A stretch of 64,000 nucleotides of DNA, taken from the NCBI GenBank assembly GCA_002786025.1, contig NHNW01000002.1, positions 620,001-684,000 of the forward strand, written 5' to 3'. Position 1 is the stretch's first letter. Each line of letters opens with the position of its first letter. This document shows positions 45,950 through 55,667 of the stretch, piece by piece. Source of the DNA: Zasmidium citrigriseum (taxonomy: Eukaryota > Ascomycota > Dothideomycetes > Mycosphaerellales > Mycosphaerellaceae). The translations under genes were made by a program, and so were the position numbers. A model generated the notes under the pieces. That model did no database searches. It worked only from the letters and a program-made list of their open reading frames with translations, and was not told where the DNA came from.

Positions 45950-46701
45950 GGAAGATGCGATTGAGAGGAGGACGCGTTCTTGACACGATATATTACTATG
46001 TTTCTTGATGACTGTACAGTTCCTCGAGCGATTTGTTGCTTTGACGATGCGAGGCGTTTGGGGAAGTTCTATTTCTAGGCATGGCGTTGATGAGCGACGA
46101 GAGCGATGTGGATACATTGTATTGATCTTCGCGTGTTCCTTTCCGGACCATGTCGATGTTTGTTTATGAGATGAGGTTGCGAGGAGCTTCATGGAAGTGG
46201 ATAATGCTGAATAGAAAGGAAAAGTTGCAATTCTGTTCACTGTGCCAGCCAGTCTTCCTATCCTCCCTGTGTGCCTGTGCTACTAGTACAACAATTCAAA
46301 GCCAGTGTGGGTATCTTTCTTCGCTCATGCTTTTGGGAATCAAATGACCGCGAGGATCTCGCGGCCGCCGTGTCCGATGTGGTTCCATTCGTTCTGCTCT
46401 CGCTTGTTGAGCTGTCGTGCCTTGAGCTCCTCGTTGCAGATGTGGCCAGGTACGAGAGATCCACAAATGCAGACCCAGGCGCGAAGGCCGCGGCTCCTGA
46501 GGATGAAGTTTCAGTTCGTTCTGTGAAAGGGGATTCGTGGTGGACAAGTATGTCGTGCTGGTGTCGAAGGGGATGAAGGAAAATCGTCGCCGCTGTTGGT
46601 GTTGGTGCTGAAGAAAAGGGATCACCTTGAAGTCGATCAGCCGCCGTACGAAAAAGAGTGTGCTCCAAACCAAAACAAAAAGAAGAAGGGGGATTGACAA
46701 C
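45950..46701. other. Convergent 3' intergenic region
   Basis: About 750 bp between the convergent PEX13 and 2EXR-like genes. Short overlapping open frames only. No promoter is expected; nothing recognised. Confidence 0.5.
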
Positions 46702-47814
46702 TCACTTCAACTTCGCCCGCAAATTCTCCTTGAACTCCTCCACCATCTCCTCAGTCCAGTCACGCGCCTCGCCCTTCTTGTCCTTGTACGTGAGTGCTCC
46801 CTTGCGGAAACTCAGAACATCCACACCAGCGGCCTTGTCGCCCTTCGCGGTGCCGACGGCTTCGAGGAACTTGTACATGTCGCCATGGATGGCCTTGGCA
46901 GCTTTGGCGGGATCCTGCTCGTTGGCGATGACGCCTTGATCGAAGCGGAGTTTCTGGATGTTGATTGCCTCGGAGAGGAAGTGCATGGCGTTGCGAGCAG
47001 AGGTTTTGTTGTAGTTCTTAATCGCAATCGAATGCAGACGAACGATGGCCGACTTGGGCACCTGACTCAAAAAGTCGATGAGCGTCGCCGTGGAATCGAA
47101 GCGAATCGTGTGGCCATAGAAGACTTTGCGGGCTTCCTCGCCGAATTCCTTGTTGATTGAAAGAAGACCGACGCGTGAGTTGAGACCTTCGGCGTAGGTC
47201 TTGGCGTAGACTTCTTTGTTCGAGGAGCGTTTGCCGTCGAGGACGATGTCGCTGTTGACGAGGCCTTTGGAGGCGAAGTAGAAGTAGTAGATCCGTGTGC
47301 GGACTTCGTCGGGGAGTTTGGCGAAGGCGAAGGCTTTTGGGGGGCGGATTAGGATGGCTTGGTAGCCTTCTAATTCGCCTGAGGTGAAGGTGATCTAGTA
47401 TAATGTTAGCATTTGGAGTCGTATAGGGGTGAACTTGCTTGATGTTACCGTCTTCATCACCGTAAAGGTCTCGGAAGCTGAGAGCTTGAGAAGCTGGCCG
47501 AAGGTGTTGGCCTTGCGCTGGACGGCTTGGCCATTCTCGCCTTCGACTTCGACGGTGACGGCCGTTGGACTGCCATCGACAGCCAAACGACTGAAGGAAG
47601 TCGCAGTAGGCTTCTTTGGGGTCTTCTTTGGAGTGTCGCCGGCCGTGGCGGACGGCTTAGAGGGAGTCTTGGCAACAGACTTGGACTTCTGCTTTTCTGG
47701 GGTGGCTGGCACCTCCTTCTTGACTTCGCCCTTCGGCTTCTGCGACACACGTCAGTAAATGGTCAATCAGATGTGCGGCCATGTACGGCTTACCTTGGAT
47801 TCCTTTGGAGGCAT
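46702..47814 (-). CDS. 2EXR/F-box-like hypothetical protein
   Basis: Three exons: 47814-47794 (21 nt), 47739-47449 and 47394-46702; introns of 54 nt each (GTAAGC...CAG; GTAACA, CTAAC, TAG); 334 aa. The N-terminus is Lys/Pro/Thr-rich (MPPKESKKPKGEVKKEVPAT), looks disordered and nuclear-type. The C-terminal part resembles the 2EXR/DUF7730 F-box-like proteins of filamentous fungi: KLPDEVRTRIYYFYF, GLLSINKEFGEEARKVFYGH and RFDSTATLIDFL, followed by a helical segment (VRLHSIAIKNYNKTSARNAM). Function unknown. The 21-nt first exon is supported by phase and by ATG being the only start in frame. It is convergent with PEX13 and divergent from SDC1. Confidence 0.75.
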
Positions 47815-48950
47815 GCTGGGCAGTTGCAGCGAGGCCTGAAACTCGTGACTGAAGACGAATCGACGGAGGTGGCACCGCAGAGCAGGTCGTGGTCAATGAT
47901 GAATTCAGCTCAATTCGCGGCACGACGGTCGGTCGAGCGACGAGTGCGCGACGTGAAGAGGGCAAAAGCTGGTTGCGTTGAGCTGTGGCCAGGTCAACGG
48001 AGATGGTGGGTTGAGGTGGAAGAAGAAAGGAAGAAGGTGGCTTGACGAGTCGAAGAAATAGCTAGACTTCACTTCGGCACAAGCCGCTGTTTGTCTTCCA
48101 AGCACTGCTGCCGTGTCGCGTGGCCTGTTGCCTAAGTGAGGTTCGAAGCAGCAGCGAGTGAAGGCGTGCTGCTGTTCCAATGGCGCCAAGACTGCGAGAG
48201 CTGCAAGAACTTGCTAAGCCAAGTCCTTGAAGTAGTATAGAGGTTTTTGAAAGAGTGAGTCCGACAAGATTCGACCTCGTGCTCTGAGTCGTTATAGTCC
48301 TAGACTGCCTAGTGCGTGTTCGTTAGGCGAGGTTAGATAGAATGGTGTTCATCGAGCGGATTTGGACCATGGACGAACGCAATCGGCGTCAAGAGTTTGC
48401 ATGTGAATAGTATGACCAGCAATCGCGTCAGTGTACAATGAAGGGGACGTCCGTTCTTGCCACGTTTGACTTTTAGTCAATGTGGATCGGGGGCTTGAGA
48501 TTCGTCAAAAATGTTTCCTGTGAGGCCAGACTCGAGACCAAGAGCCTGCTCAACGAGAGTGTCAGCCCATCAATGGTCATGATGAAAGCTCATGTACTCA
48601 TTGTGTAGCGTTTTCGAGCTAATGAATCTGCACATGGAGCAGTACTGATCTTGAGCAGAACATCCACATTTTCTAGCGTAGACTTTGCGAAAACGTGGGC
48701 AAGAGCTTGATGTACTCATAGTATCTTCTTTCAATCTTTTGACGATTCCTGAGTTTCTCAAAGAGAGTGTCATGTTCCATGCCATTCATAAAATTGCAGA
48801 ACATTGTAGAATAGAGAAGCCATGGGAGGTGAGGTGAGGTCGGAGCTCGGGGCTCACGACCAAGCTTGGCATTGACTTTGGAGACGCGAACGCGGTCTTG
48901 AAGTCGATGCTTCTTTTCTCCACCACAACACTGCATTGAACTCTTTCAAA
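47815..48950. promoter_or_regulatory. Divergent upstream region of 2EXR-like gene and SDC1
   Basis: About 1.1 kb, no domain-bearing frame. It contains a cluster of three short hairpins at 48257-48328 that looks vaguely tRNA-like (minus strand) but does not fold into a proper tRNA. Confidence 0.4.
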
Positions 48951-49454
48951 ATGGCAGACTCCCTTACAAATGGCGCTCCTGCAGCCAATCCAGACGTTGA
49001 AATGAAAGAAGAAGAAGCTGGCGCCGAGGTACGCCCATCCCAAGAATCATCATACGCTCGCCGCCTCCACGAAATGCTGATCGGGTTCCAGGCATCGCTG
49101 AGCAGCATCCAACAAGCTCAAGACTCCAGTGACCCTCCTCCTACCTCGGTCAATCCCGCCATGCTGTCAAATCAGACCGAACACCAATCCACCATCCAGC
49201 CCGCCGCTCCAGCGATTGCAACGCCCCCAGCAGCATCCACCGCAAATGCTCGACCAGGCTCAATGCCTCCTCAACCGTCTGCGCGTCCCAGCCAACCCAT
49301 CCAGCACGGTGGCCCGACAAGGCAGTACCTCAACAGCAACGTCACTCCTCACCTACTGGAGGGAATGAAACGATTAGCAGTGGACGAGCCAGAGAAGCCG
49401 CTCCTTTGGCTCTCCAACTTCCTGCGCGAAAAGAGCAAGGAACTGGAGGGATGA
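48951..49454 (+). CDS. SDC1: COMPASS subunit Sdc1 (Dpy-30 domain)
   Basis: Single exon, 167 aa from ATG 48951 (TTTCAAAATGGCAG context). The C-terminal ~45 residues are the Dpy-30 dimerisation motif: RQYLNSNVTPHLLEGMKRLA followed by EPEKPLLWLSNFLREKSKEL. The first 110 residues are acidic, then Pro/Ala/Gln-rich and probably disordered. Sdc1 dimers bind Bre2/Ash2 in the COMPASS/Set1 complex that methylates histone H3 lysine 4. Length and layout match fungal Sdc1. No intron is needed, although the upstream leader stays open in the same frame for five codons without an ATG. Confidence 0.92.
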   Translation: MADSLTNGAPAANPDVEMKEEEAGAEVRPSQESSYARRLHEMLIGFQASLSSIQQAQDSSDPPPTSVNPAMLSNQTEHQSTIQPAAPAIATPPAASTANARPGSMPPQPSARPSQPIQHGGPTRQYLNSNVTPHLLEGMKRLAVDEPEKPLLWLSNFLREKSKELEG

Positions 49455-51446
49455 TGAGCGCGTTGCGATTGGACGTGATACGCGGTACTTTGACGTTGCA
49501 TAGCGCCTGGAGTTGGTGGGATTGTTTAGGGCAAGGGAGTTTCCGGGAAGATACCCAAGATGACGATTGAGAGAGATTAGCAGGTGAACATTGCGAGAAC
49601 GATATACCACTACACGACAGTTTTGCGTGTTGCTACCTACGCATGCAACAGTGAGCGCTTACCCAGACGGAAGCGCCATGCTATAGGACGGGTATAAAGA
49701 GGCAGCTCCTGTGGCTTCATTGCCGTCGACCTCTTCCTTGCTCCTTCGTCAGAGCAGGGTCGAAACTCGTCAATGGCTTGAAGCAAATCGCAGAGGATCA
49801 AGCCACTTCCTGCCACACCAAAGACCCTGTCAGAGAGCAATCATCCTCGAGTCGCAATTGTAGTCGAGAGACATGCGCATGAGTCGACTACGGTATGTGG
49901 ACAACGGTGAGATTGCTGATTCACACCTAGGGAAAGCTCGTGATCCGCTCTCCATCCTTTTTTCCTGGTTTCCGAGGGCCAGCTTGACCGGACTTGCTGC
50001 TGCTGCCCAAAACCAAATTCGACCACTGCAGTCGTGATATGAACTGCTCGGGTTCATCTGAAAGCCCGAGGCTGGAGAGTTCGCAAGTATTGCCCTGCGA
50101 TTGAACCTTGAGATTGCATGTTATCCTTGGGGGTGGGAAGCCGCGTATTCCAATCACCCGTCGCGGAAGAAGTCAATCCTGATGACTGTGTCCATCGCGG
50201 GTTGTGGTCAGGATGAGTACCGGGTGGTATATCGTCATCGTGGTAGAGAAGTACCGTCTTCCTTACTGCGAACGGAAACAGCTGTCAAGTGTTGCCATTG
50301 GAGGCAGAGAAAACATCCAACGTACATCAGTCAGGACTTTCTCAACTGCTTATTTGTCGGACAATCATTATTCAGGCGAGAAGCTGAGACGATTAGTTTG
50401 CTGACTACAGCTGCGTCGGGGACCAAGCCCTGACAAGTGACTTGTTCGCGTTCAAGGGCTGTGAAAAGAAGATCAGCGGTCAGACGAGAACAGACTTCGC
50501 CCCGAACCTCGTCCGGCAACGTTGGCCACGCATGGTCTGCACGCGACTTGGTTACGCAGTGATCAGCAAATCCCGCATGTCAAACTAAGACATGGTCGCG
50601 AGCACACGAGGGCAATGTGGTATACCATCTCACATCTTTTCTCCGTCAAATCTGGAGTTTCTCAGGCCCGGAAATATTATCTCACAAGCTGCTGACTGCC
50701 GCCGGCATTTCTGCTTTCTCGAGTATCAAGCATTCCAGGGCCGAGCAAGAGGAAGGGTGGCTTCACAACACAGCTGGGAGGCGCCGCAGGTGTGCAGCGC
50801 GAAGGAAGGCAAAGAGGGAGAAGCGTAGGAAAGGATGATGCGACGAACGAAGGATTTCGGCGCGAAGGATGCAACTCCAGAATAGGATTCTCACATGTTG
50901 GTTTCGATCCAGCATTGGCGAATCAGAATTTCCGCTCGGAATGTTCCTGCGATTTGGGGGACCGTCAGGCGAATGAACGAGCGGCGCTTCGTCTCTCTCG
51001 TCAGCAGGAGCGGATATTTGTCGATCGGCTCCCTGCGTTTGGGGGCGTGTGGTATGTTGATGATACAGGTGGCACGGAGGATGGGACTGCTCACTGGTGA
51101 TGATCTGCCCTTCGCAGTATTGCAAGAGGAGGATTTGCTGCTGTAAGATGATGAGGCCGGGGACCATGTCAACACATGCAGTGATCTTCGGCCCCCGTTG
51201 CCCTGTGGGTGAAGTGGTGGTTATCGCTAGGGATGCCCTGCGAGGCAGTCCTATTGCGACGAGCTGAACCTCAAGGTTGGGGCTGGCAAAGGTTCATGAC
51301 AGATGCAGAGATCCATGGTATTTGAAGACCGTGAGATCCGCGACCCCTTCACGTCTTGTTGCGACTATCATATTTCTAGTCTATTCCGCGATCGATCACC
51401 ACCTCATTATAAGCCTTCTATCTCCTTGGACTTGTTTCGAGTCAAG
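49455..51446. other. Gene-poor stretch
   Basis: About 2.0 kb without a supported gene. Open frames stay below ~135 codons and lie in conflicting frames. A TATA-like CATTATAAGCC near 51405-51415 sits about 35 bp before the Ser-rich gene's start and probably belongs to its promoter. Confidence 0.5.
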
Positions 51447-51971
51447 ATGAACTGCTACCCACTACCACCATCCTACACATACAAGCATAGCCACTCATAC
51501 TCAGGCTACCAACCACACAACCCAACCAAGTCCCTCCACTCCTCCAACTCGTCAACCAAATCAAAACCCCGCTGGTCTCGAAAATCCTCCAAACAAGACA
51601 TGCCTCACACCAACGACTTCGAAAAAGGCACCATGAGAACCAGCCAAGACAGCCGCTCCTATTCAACATTCTCCTCAGCGCACTCCACCAAGTCCCGCAA
51701 CTCCTCGATGAGCAGCGACTCGGACTCCAGCCTCAGGAAACCAAGCATGTCCACAAGGTCCAGCAAGACGAACGACTCGAAGAAATCTTCCCGTAGCTGG
51801 ATTAAACGCATCTTCGTCGGCGATGTCGATGAGGACGAGACGGATGAGGACCGTGAGGCGAAGAGGCGAGAAAGAAATGCGATGTGGAGGAATATGTCCA
51901 TGGGTTACGAGGTAAGTCTCTGTCAACATCGTTGCTCTTCCCCAGCACCTACACAGAAAGGCAGATTCTGA
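51447..51971 (+). CDS. Small Ser-rich orphan protein, 3' splice unresolved
   Basis: From ATG 51447 (an in-frame ATG at 51303 is less likely because a TATA-like motif lies between). About 155 residues are coded before a good donor GAG|GTAAGT at 51911/51912. The unspliced frame ends at 51971 (174 aa). A splice to 51979 would instead give a tail LKEQGASSRPARFRVTILIC with stop at 52041, and a splice after 51954 would end with KGRF. Composition: Ser/Lys/Tyr-rich (about one third Ser between residues 30 and 110), then a basic-acidic amphipathic segment SRSWIKRIFVGDVDEDETDE and REAKRRERNAMWRNMSMGYE. No signal peptide, no membrane segment, no recognised family. The conserved-looking end suggests a real protein. 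Function unknown. Confidence 0.55.
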   Translation: MNCYPLPPSYTYKHSHSYSGYQPHNPTKSLHSSNSSTKSKPRWSRKSSKQDMPHTNDFEKGTMRTSQDSRSYSTFSSAHSTKSRNSSMSSDSDSSLRKPSMSTRSSKTNDSKKSSRSWIKRIFVGDVDEDETDEDREAKRRERNAMWRNMSMGYEVSLCQHRCSSPAPTQKGRF

Positions 51972-52611
51972 CTCAAAGCTCAAAGAACAAGGAGCTTCCA
52001 GTCGCCCTGCCCGTTTTCGTGTGACTATATTGATTTGTTAGTAACACTCGCTGAGACTTGAAAGTGCTTATTCTGATGACTTGATGGCAGAATGTGCATG
52101 TTTATGCCGATGTGGGGGAGTTTATTGGAAGGTAGAGTGGCCCGCTCTCCTTTGTTGTTTGTTATGAGGGAAGGAGTGTATACTGAGACGATGTTGTAGA
52201 GCGTTTCGAGGCGCCGGTGCTTGGTGAGACTTCCTCCCCTCCCCGACTTGGGAAGCAAGTTGGACTCTTGAATCGATGTTGACGGTCGTCGTGTAGGTCG
52301 GGAGGTTGGCCGTCGGCTATGCCGGGAAGTGTTTCGCCTTTTTACAATGGATTGTGAGGTCGAAAGTGGAGATGTCAATTGACTCTGGCGTTGAGGGAGG
52401 GATTGAGGAGATATACCCAGTGTGTTATCATCGCCGGCGATTGACGTCGCTCAGGCCGCATAGTTCTCATATGTCAAAAGATTTCAAAGACTTCATCCTT
52501 TATCTTCATTTGAGTCTTGATGACACATTCGTCGCCCAGAACGGTATCTGTGCGAAGCTGTACATATCCCAGGTCAGCATTCGTTCAGATCAGCGACGTT
52601 GATGTGGATAC
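51972..52611. other. Convergent intergenic region
   Basis: About 640 bp between the Ser-rich gene and the 3' end of the zinc-cluster-like gene. The first ~70 bp may be the last exon of the Ser-rich gene. Nothing else recognised. Confidence 0.4.
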
Positions 52612-53970
52612 TCACGCAGCAACAAACGTCCCCTGAAGAGGTCCGCCTACCAACAAGTCACAAGCCTCATCAATCTGCTTCTCAGTAGCCCGAAACCTCC
52701 AAATTGAAATAGTTTCATTGATCCTGTCTTTGTTCCATCTTCGCCACTCCTCCCGTGCAGTACCCCTGAAAGTCTCCCTCTTATCATCCCAAAGGCCCCA
52801 GACAGCATTCCACCCAGTCGGCATTGCCACCATACCGCGAGCATGTGCATACTGCTGTCGATTCCGAGCATGCTGATGGGACATCATGATATTGACACCC
52901 ATGCGTTCCATGCTACTTCTCAGCTTGTCGACATCGAAGTCATATTCGGGGTGCAGTTCTTTGAGTTTGAGACGCAGTTTCCCGAGAATCATTTGGGATT
53001 TCCAGTAGACGACGGCGGTTTCGAGATCGGCCAAGTGGGCGAATTGGAAGGAGAAGGGAATAAATTGTGCGTCGTCGGGGTTGATTGTTTTAATGACTTT
53101 GATGCGGTGGAGCATTTTGTTCTCGGCCTCCAGGTCCTCGAGTTTGGCTAGCTCGGTGGCGAGGGCGATTGCTTTCTCTGCCGTCTGATCGTCCATGTGT
53201 TGTCTTAATCTGCGGGTCAGGAGGATTAATCGTGGCAGACGGATCATGAGTTGGTTGCCGAGCAACTTGAGCCGTGCGACTTCAGGAGGGAGGCTCGAGG
53301 CTGCTGCCGGCTCAAGCGTGTACCATCGTGGGTCATCGAAAGGAGATACCTGACCTCTGGCCACCGGGATATGGAAGGACTGGTTCCGGATGTGATATAG
53401 GATCGCTCTGCTCAACTCGCTCGGTTGCCACGATGGTGGCCTTGAGAGTAATATTGTGCTCATGGCACCCCAATGAGCGAAGCAAGCGAACATCTCCGAT
53501 TGCATTAGCGCTTCGCAGACGCAGAGAAGTGCCACGGCGACGAGCACATTGTCAGATAGATTATCCTCTCGGCTCTCCATGGCTCTTCGAAGCGATTCAA
53601 CAGATTTGACGTATGGAGCTAGACATCCAGGAGTTGGGGCTTCGTATATATGGAGGGCATTGTCTTTGTTCTTCACAACGGCTTTGATAGCGCTATCGAC
53701 TGCCTCGTCCTGTCCGATTCGACACGGGATCATTTGGAGCCACGTGTGGTTGATGTGAAGGGTCTCCAGACTTGTTGCAAGTTCCTGACATAGTTGCGTT
53801 TCTCCACAGGATGGATGATGGAGGATCAGAGAGCTCTTTGCACAGTCGTCGTCTTGTGTGCGTGGAGCTGGTGCTTTGATATGAGTGCATCGACGCTTTC
53901 TTCTGGCGCAATCGTGACATGCTGCTCCTTTCTTGGCTCTCGGTGCTGCTGGTTGTGTCTGCTGGGCCAT
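52612..53970 (-). CDS. Fungal regulator-like protein with incomplete Zn2Cys6 cluster
   Basis: Single exon, 452 aa from ATG 53970. The N-terminus reads KKGAACHDCARRKRRCTHIK, the first half (C-x2-C-x6-C) of a Zn2Cys6 cluster with its basic patch. The second half (C-x2-C-x6-C) is missing: the next Cys come 14 and 27 residues later. The rest resembles the helical fungal-specific transcription factor domain: QDEAVDSAIKAVVKNKDNAL, NVLVAVALLCVCEALMQ, HWGAMSTILLSRP, and VARGQVSPFDDPRWYTLEP in the middle, then LGNQLMIRLPRLILLTRRL. I therefore call it a C6-type regulator with a degenerate DNA-binding head; whether it binds DNA is open. A missed exon could restore the cluster, but I see no good splice pair in the region. 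Confidence 0.75.
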   Translation of the reverse strand: MAQQTQPAAPRAKKGAACHDCARRKRRCTHIKAPAPRTQDDDCAKSSLILHHPSCGETQLCQELATSLETLHINHTWLQMIPCRIGQDEAVDSAIKAVVKNKDNALHIYEAPTPGCLAPYVKSVESLRRAMESREDNLSDNVLVAVALLCVCEALMQSEMFACFAHWGAMSTILLSRPPSWQPSELSRAILYHIRNQSFHIPVARGQVSPFDDPRWYTLEPAAASSLPPEVARLKLLGNQLMIRLPRLILLTRRLRQHMDDQTAEKAIALATELAKLEDLEAENKMLHRIKVIKTINPDDAQFIPFSFQFAHLADLETAVVYWKSQMILGKLRLKLKELHPEYDFDVDKLRSSMERMGVNIMMSHQHARNRQQYAHARGMVAMPTGWNAVWGLWDDKRETFRGTAREEWRRWNKDRINETISIWRFRATEKQIDEACDLLVGGPLQGTFVAA

Positions 53971-54981
53971 CTTGTCCAAAAATTATCGAGTGTATTGAGC
54001 CGAGATCGAAGGTGCCGGCGAGAGTTGATATGAGCTGTGCATTGTGGACATGGGAGGCGCCTTTGACGCTATACGATATCGTCAATGGTCATTTCGACCC
54101 TCAGCCCCAGCAATACGAGTCGACCACTGATCTTGCTGTTGGCTTACTTCATGAGGAGACAGTACGATCGCCACGAGGTGGTGATGTGTGATTCCAATTG
54201 CTGAGGCTGAAACGTAATGGCGAGCTATCGTAACTAAGCTCTCTTCAGGAAGGTAATGGGAAAGTCTAAACGCACCTTCTTCAGCCTGAAGCCCAGTACC
54301 GTCTGCGGGAGCCGAGCACTTGGGATGATTAGTTATCGATTAATCATGGCCGGTATCCAATGTTGGAGCCTCTTGCGGTTGTTGCTCCGAAGCCACATGG
54401 CCATCCTCAATCCTATCGGCTCCTCTCGAGTGGTTCTCATCATATCGGATTATCACCAGGCTCCTGGTAAGTGATGGGATGCAGCATCAGCGATTAGCAT
54501 ATGGCGGCGGATCTCTTGCATTCCGTGCAGTTGTAGAGCCCGGTCTCGTAAGCTACGGAGCAGATCCGAAGATATTCTGGACTCCTGGCATCAGGCTGAG
54601 TTGTACAGGTCTCTGATGACTGATAGATCATCGGGACAACAATAGAGAGAAGGGAGGCAGGAGGTAGCGAAAGCGATGCTCGGTCTTCGTAGAGCTCCAC
54701 ACGCCGGAGCCGATGCAACGTCTTTGGCCGGCTGGCTAGAGGACTGCAGCGGCGAAAGGAACTTTGTCAAGAACAATGATTCCTTTTGTCAGTCATCAGG
54801 GCCAGCGCGACTCTGGTGTCCCATATGCAGGACGATGAGTGGAGGGAAGGAGACAGGGAGACGAAAAGCTGGAGTCAACTTCGGCCCGGCATGTCTCGGG
54901 CTGGCAAGACCCACAGCTGCAAAATTTGTTTGCCGTCATAAACGCCATTCAGTTCTCCAGCATCAACCAATCAAGAGAAGC
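53971..54981. other. Intergenic region upstream of tRNA-like locus
   Basis: About 1.0 kb: promoter of the zinc-cluster-like gene and 5' flank of the tRNA-Lys locus. Short open frames only. The plus-strand frame 54676-55086 contains AGVAQSVERVALKS, a familiar spurious translation of a tRNA. Confidence 0.5.
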
Positions 54982-55044
54982 GCCGGGGTAGCTCAATCGG
55001 TAGAGCGTGTGGCTCTTAAGTCAAGATACCTCAAGGTCGCGGGT

Positions 55045-55096
55045 GTAAGTCTATACGGACATCACCATCCATTGAACTCGCACTGACTTCAACCAG
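55045..55096 (+). other. Putative spliceosomal-type intron in tRNA T-loop
   Basis: 52 nt; 5' GTAAGT, branch-like CTGAC at 55083-55087, 3' CAG. It lies between T-loop nucleotides 54 and 55 and divides the B box (GGGT / TCGAGCC). Size and signals match the mRNA introns of neighbouring genes (48-60 nt). Confidence 0.6.
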
Positions 55097-55112
55097 TCGA
55101 GCCCCGCCTTCG

Positions 55113-55166
55113 GTAAATATCACTTGCCTTGTACGCTCTTGATCATCCAACTAACAACTCAATCAG
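55113..55166 (+). other. Putative spliceosomal-type intron in tRNA acceptor stem
   Basis: 54 nt; 5' GTAAAT, branch-like CTAAC at 55151-55155, 3' CAG. Its removal joins CTTCG to GCT, giving a G1-C72 pair and a U discriminator as in known fungal tRNA-Lys(CUU). Confidence 0.5.
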
Positions 55167-55215
55167 GCTTTCCTATGAAAGGCTCTGTCAAAGACAGAAT
55201 CTGGCTCGTAACAAC

Positions 55216-55221
55216 TTTTTT
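55216..55221 (+). terminator. Candidate RNA polymerase III terminator (T6)
   Basis: First run of at least four T after the tRNA end, 47 nt downstream of 55169, with a second T6 at 55227-55232. It is somewhat far for a tRNA gene but plausible. Confidence 0.4.
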
Positions 55222-55350
55222 GGCCCTTTTTTCGAACTTGACTTTTTGTCAAACTGTGCGGGCAGGGGTAGATTATGGGTAGCCTTTTGACCTTTCAAAC
55301 ACCAGGAATATTGAATGCAACAAGTTTCGGTCGAGTCTTTCTTGAAATTT

Positions 55351-55384
55351 TGCTTGACATTTTTGCTTGACATTTTTGCTTGAC
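55351..55384 (+). repeat. 13-nt tandem repeat, about 2.6 copies
   Basis: TGCTTGACATTTT repeated at 55351, 55364 and (partly) 55377. No associated gene; probably replication slippage. Confidence 0.85.
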
Positions 55385-55667
55385 GAGTGTTTGAGTTGGT
55401 TAATGTGGATGAATGTATAGAACGATTCGGCACTCAGAGGTATGGTCTTTGGTGACGACAAAGCAGGAATCGGTTTGGGAACGGGAAGGGAAATTCGAAT
55501 GGAGAAACGATCTGAGGGGCGAAGGAAGAAAGCTCAGAAACAGGCACTCGTGCATCTATCTCGTTGTTTATGTCATCATAGACGAGATTGATGAGAAGCT
55601 TGGGCGTCATCTTGTTCCTGATATTGGCTGGTCAGATGAAAGAGTACGAGAAAGGGGCAGGACGTCA

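Larger units (their letters stand above)
54982..55169 (+). tRNA. tRNA-Lys(CUU) interrupted by two intron-like segments
   Basis: Reading 5'-3': acceptor GCCGGGG (54982-54988), TA, D-arm GCTC/GAGC with loop AATCGGTA (A box), anticodon stem TGTGG, loop with anticodon CTT at 55015-55017, a 9-nt anticodon-loop intron 55019-55027 that contains AAG complementary to the anticodon, stem CCTCA, variable AGGTC, T-stem GCGGG and T54. A 52-nt GT...AG segment (55045-55096) follows, then TCGAGC, stem CCCGC and acceptor CTTCG. A 54-nt GT...AG segment (55113-55166) follows, then GC and discriminator T (55169). Without the three segments the molecule has exactly 73 nt. Imperfections: U-U at 29-41 and two G-U pairs in the acceptor stem. 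Without the second excision the end would be CTTCGGT with a G1-U72 pair. Functional tRNA or pseudogene cannot be decided here; origin from tRNA-Lys is clear. Confidence 0.7.
55170..55667. other. Region downstream of tRNA-Lys locus
   Basis: About 500 bp. It holds two T6 runs (55216-55221 and 55227-55232) and a short tandem repeat, then the 3' flank of the thioredoxin-like gene. No gene seen. Confidence 0.5.

Noticed and set aside
13073..49454. Functional cluster of chromatin genes (SNT2, RSC4, SDC1)
   Set aside because: They are spread over 36 kb among unrelated genes and belong to different complexes; no sign of co-regulation.
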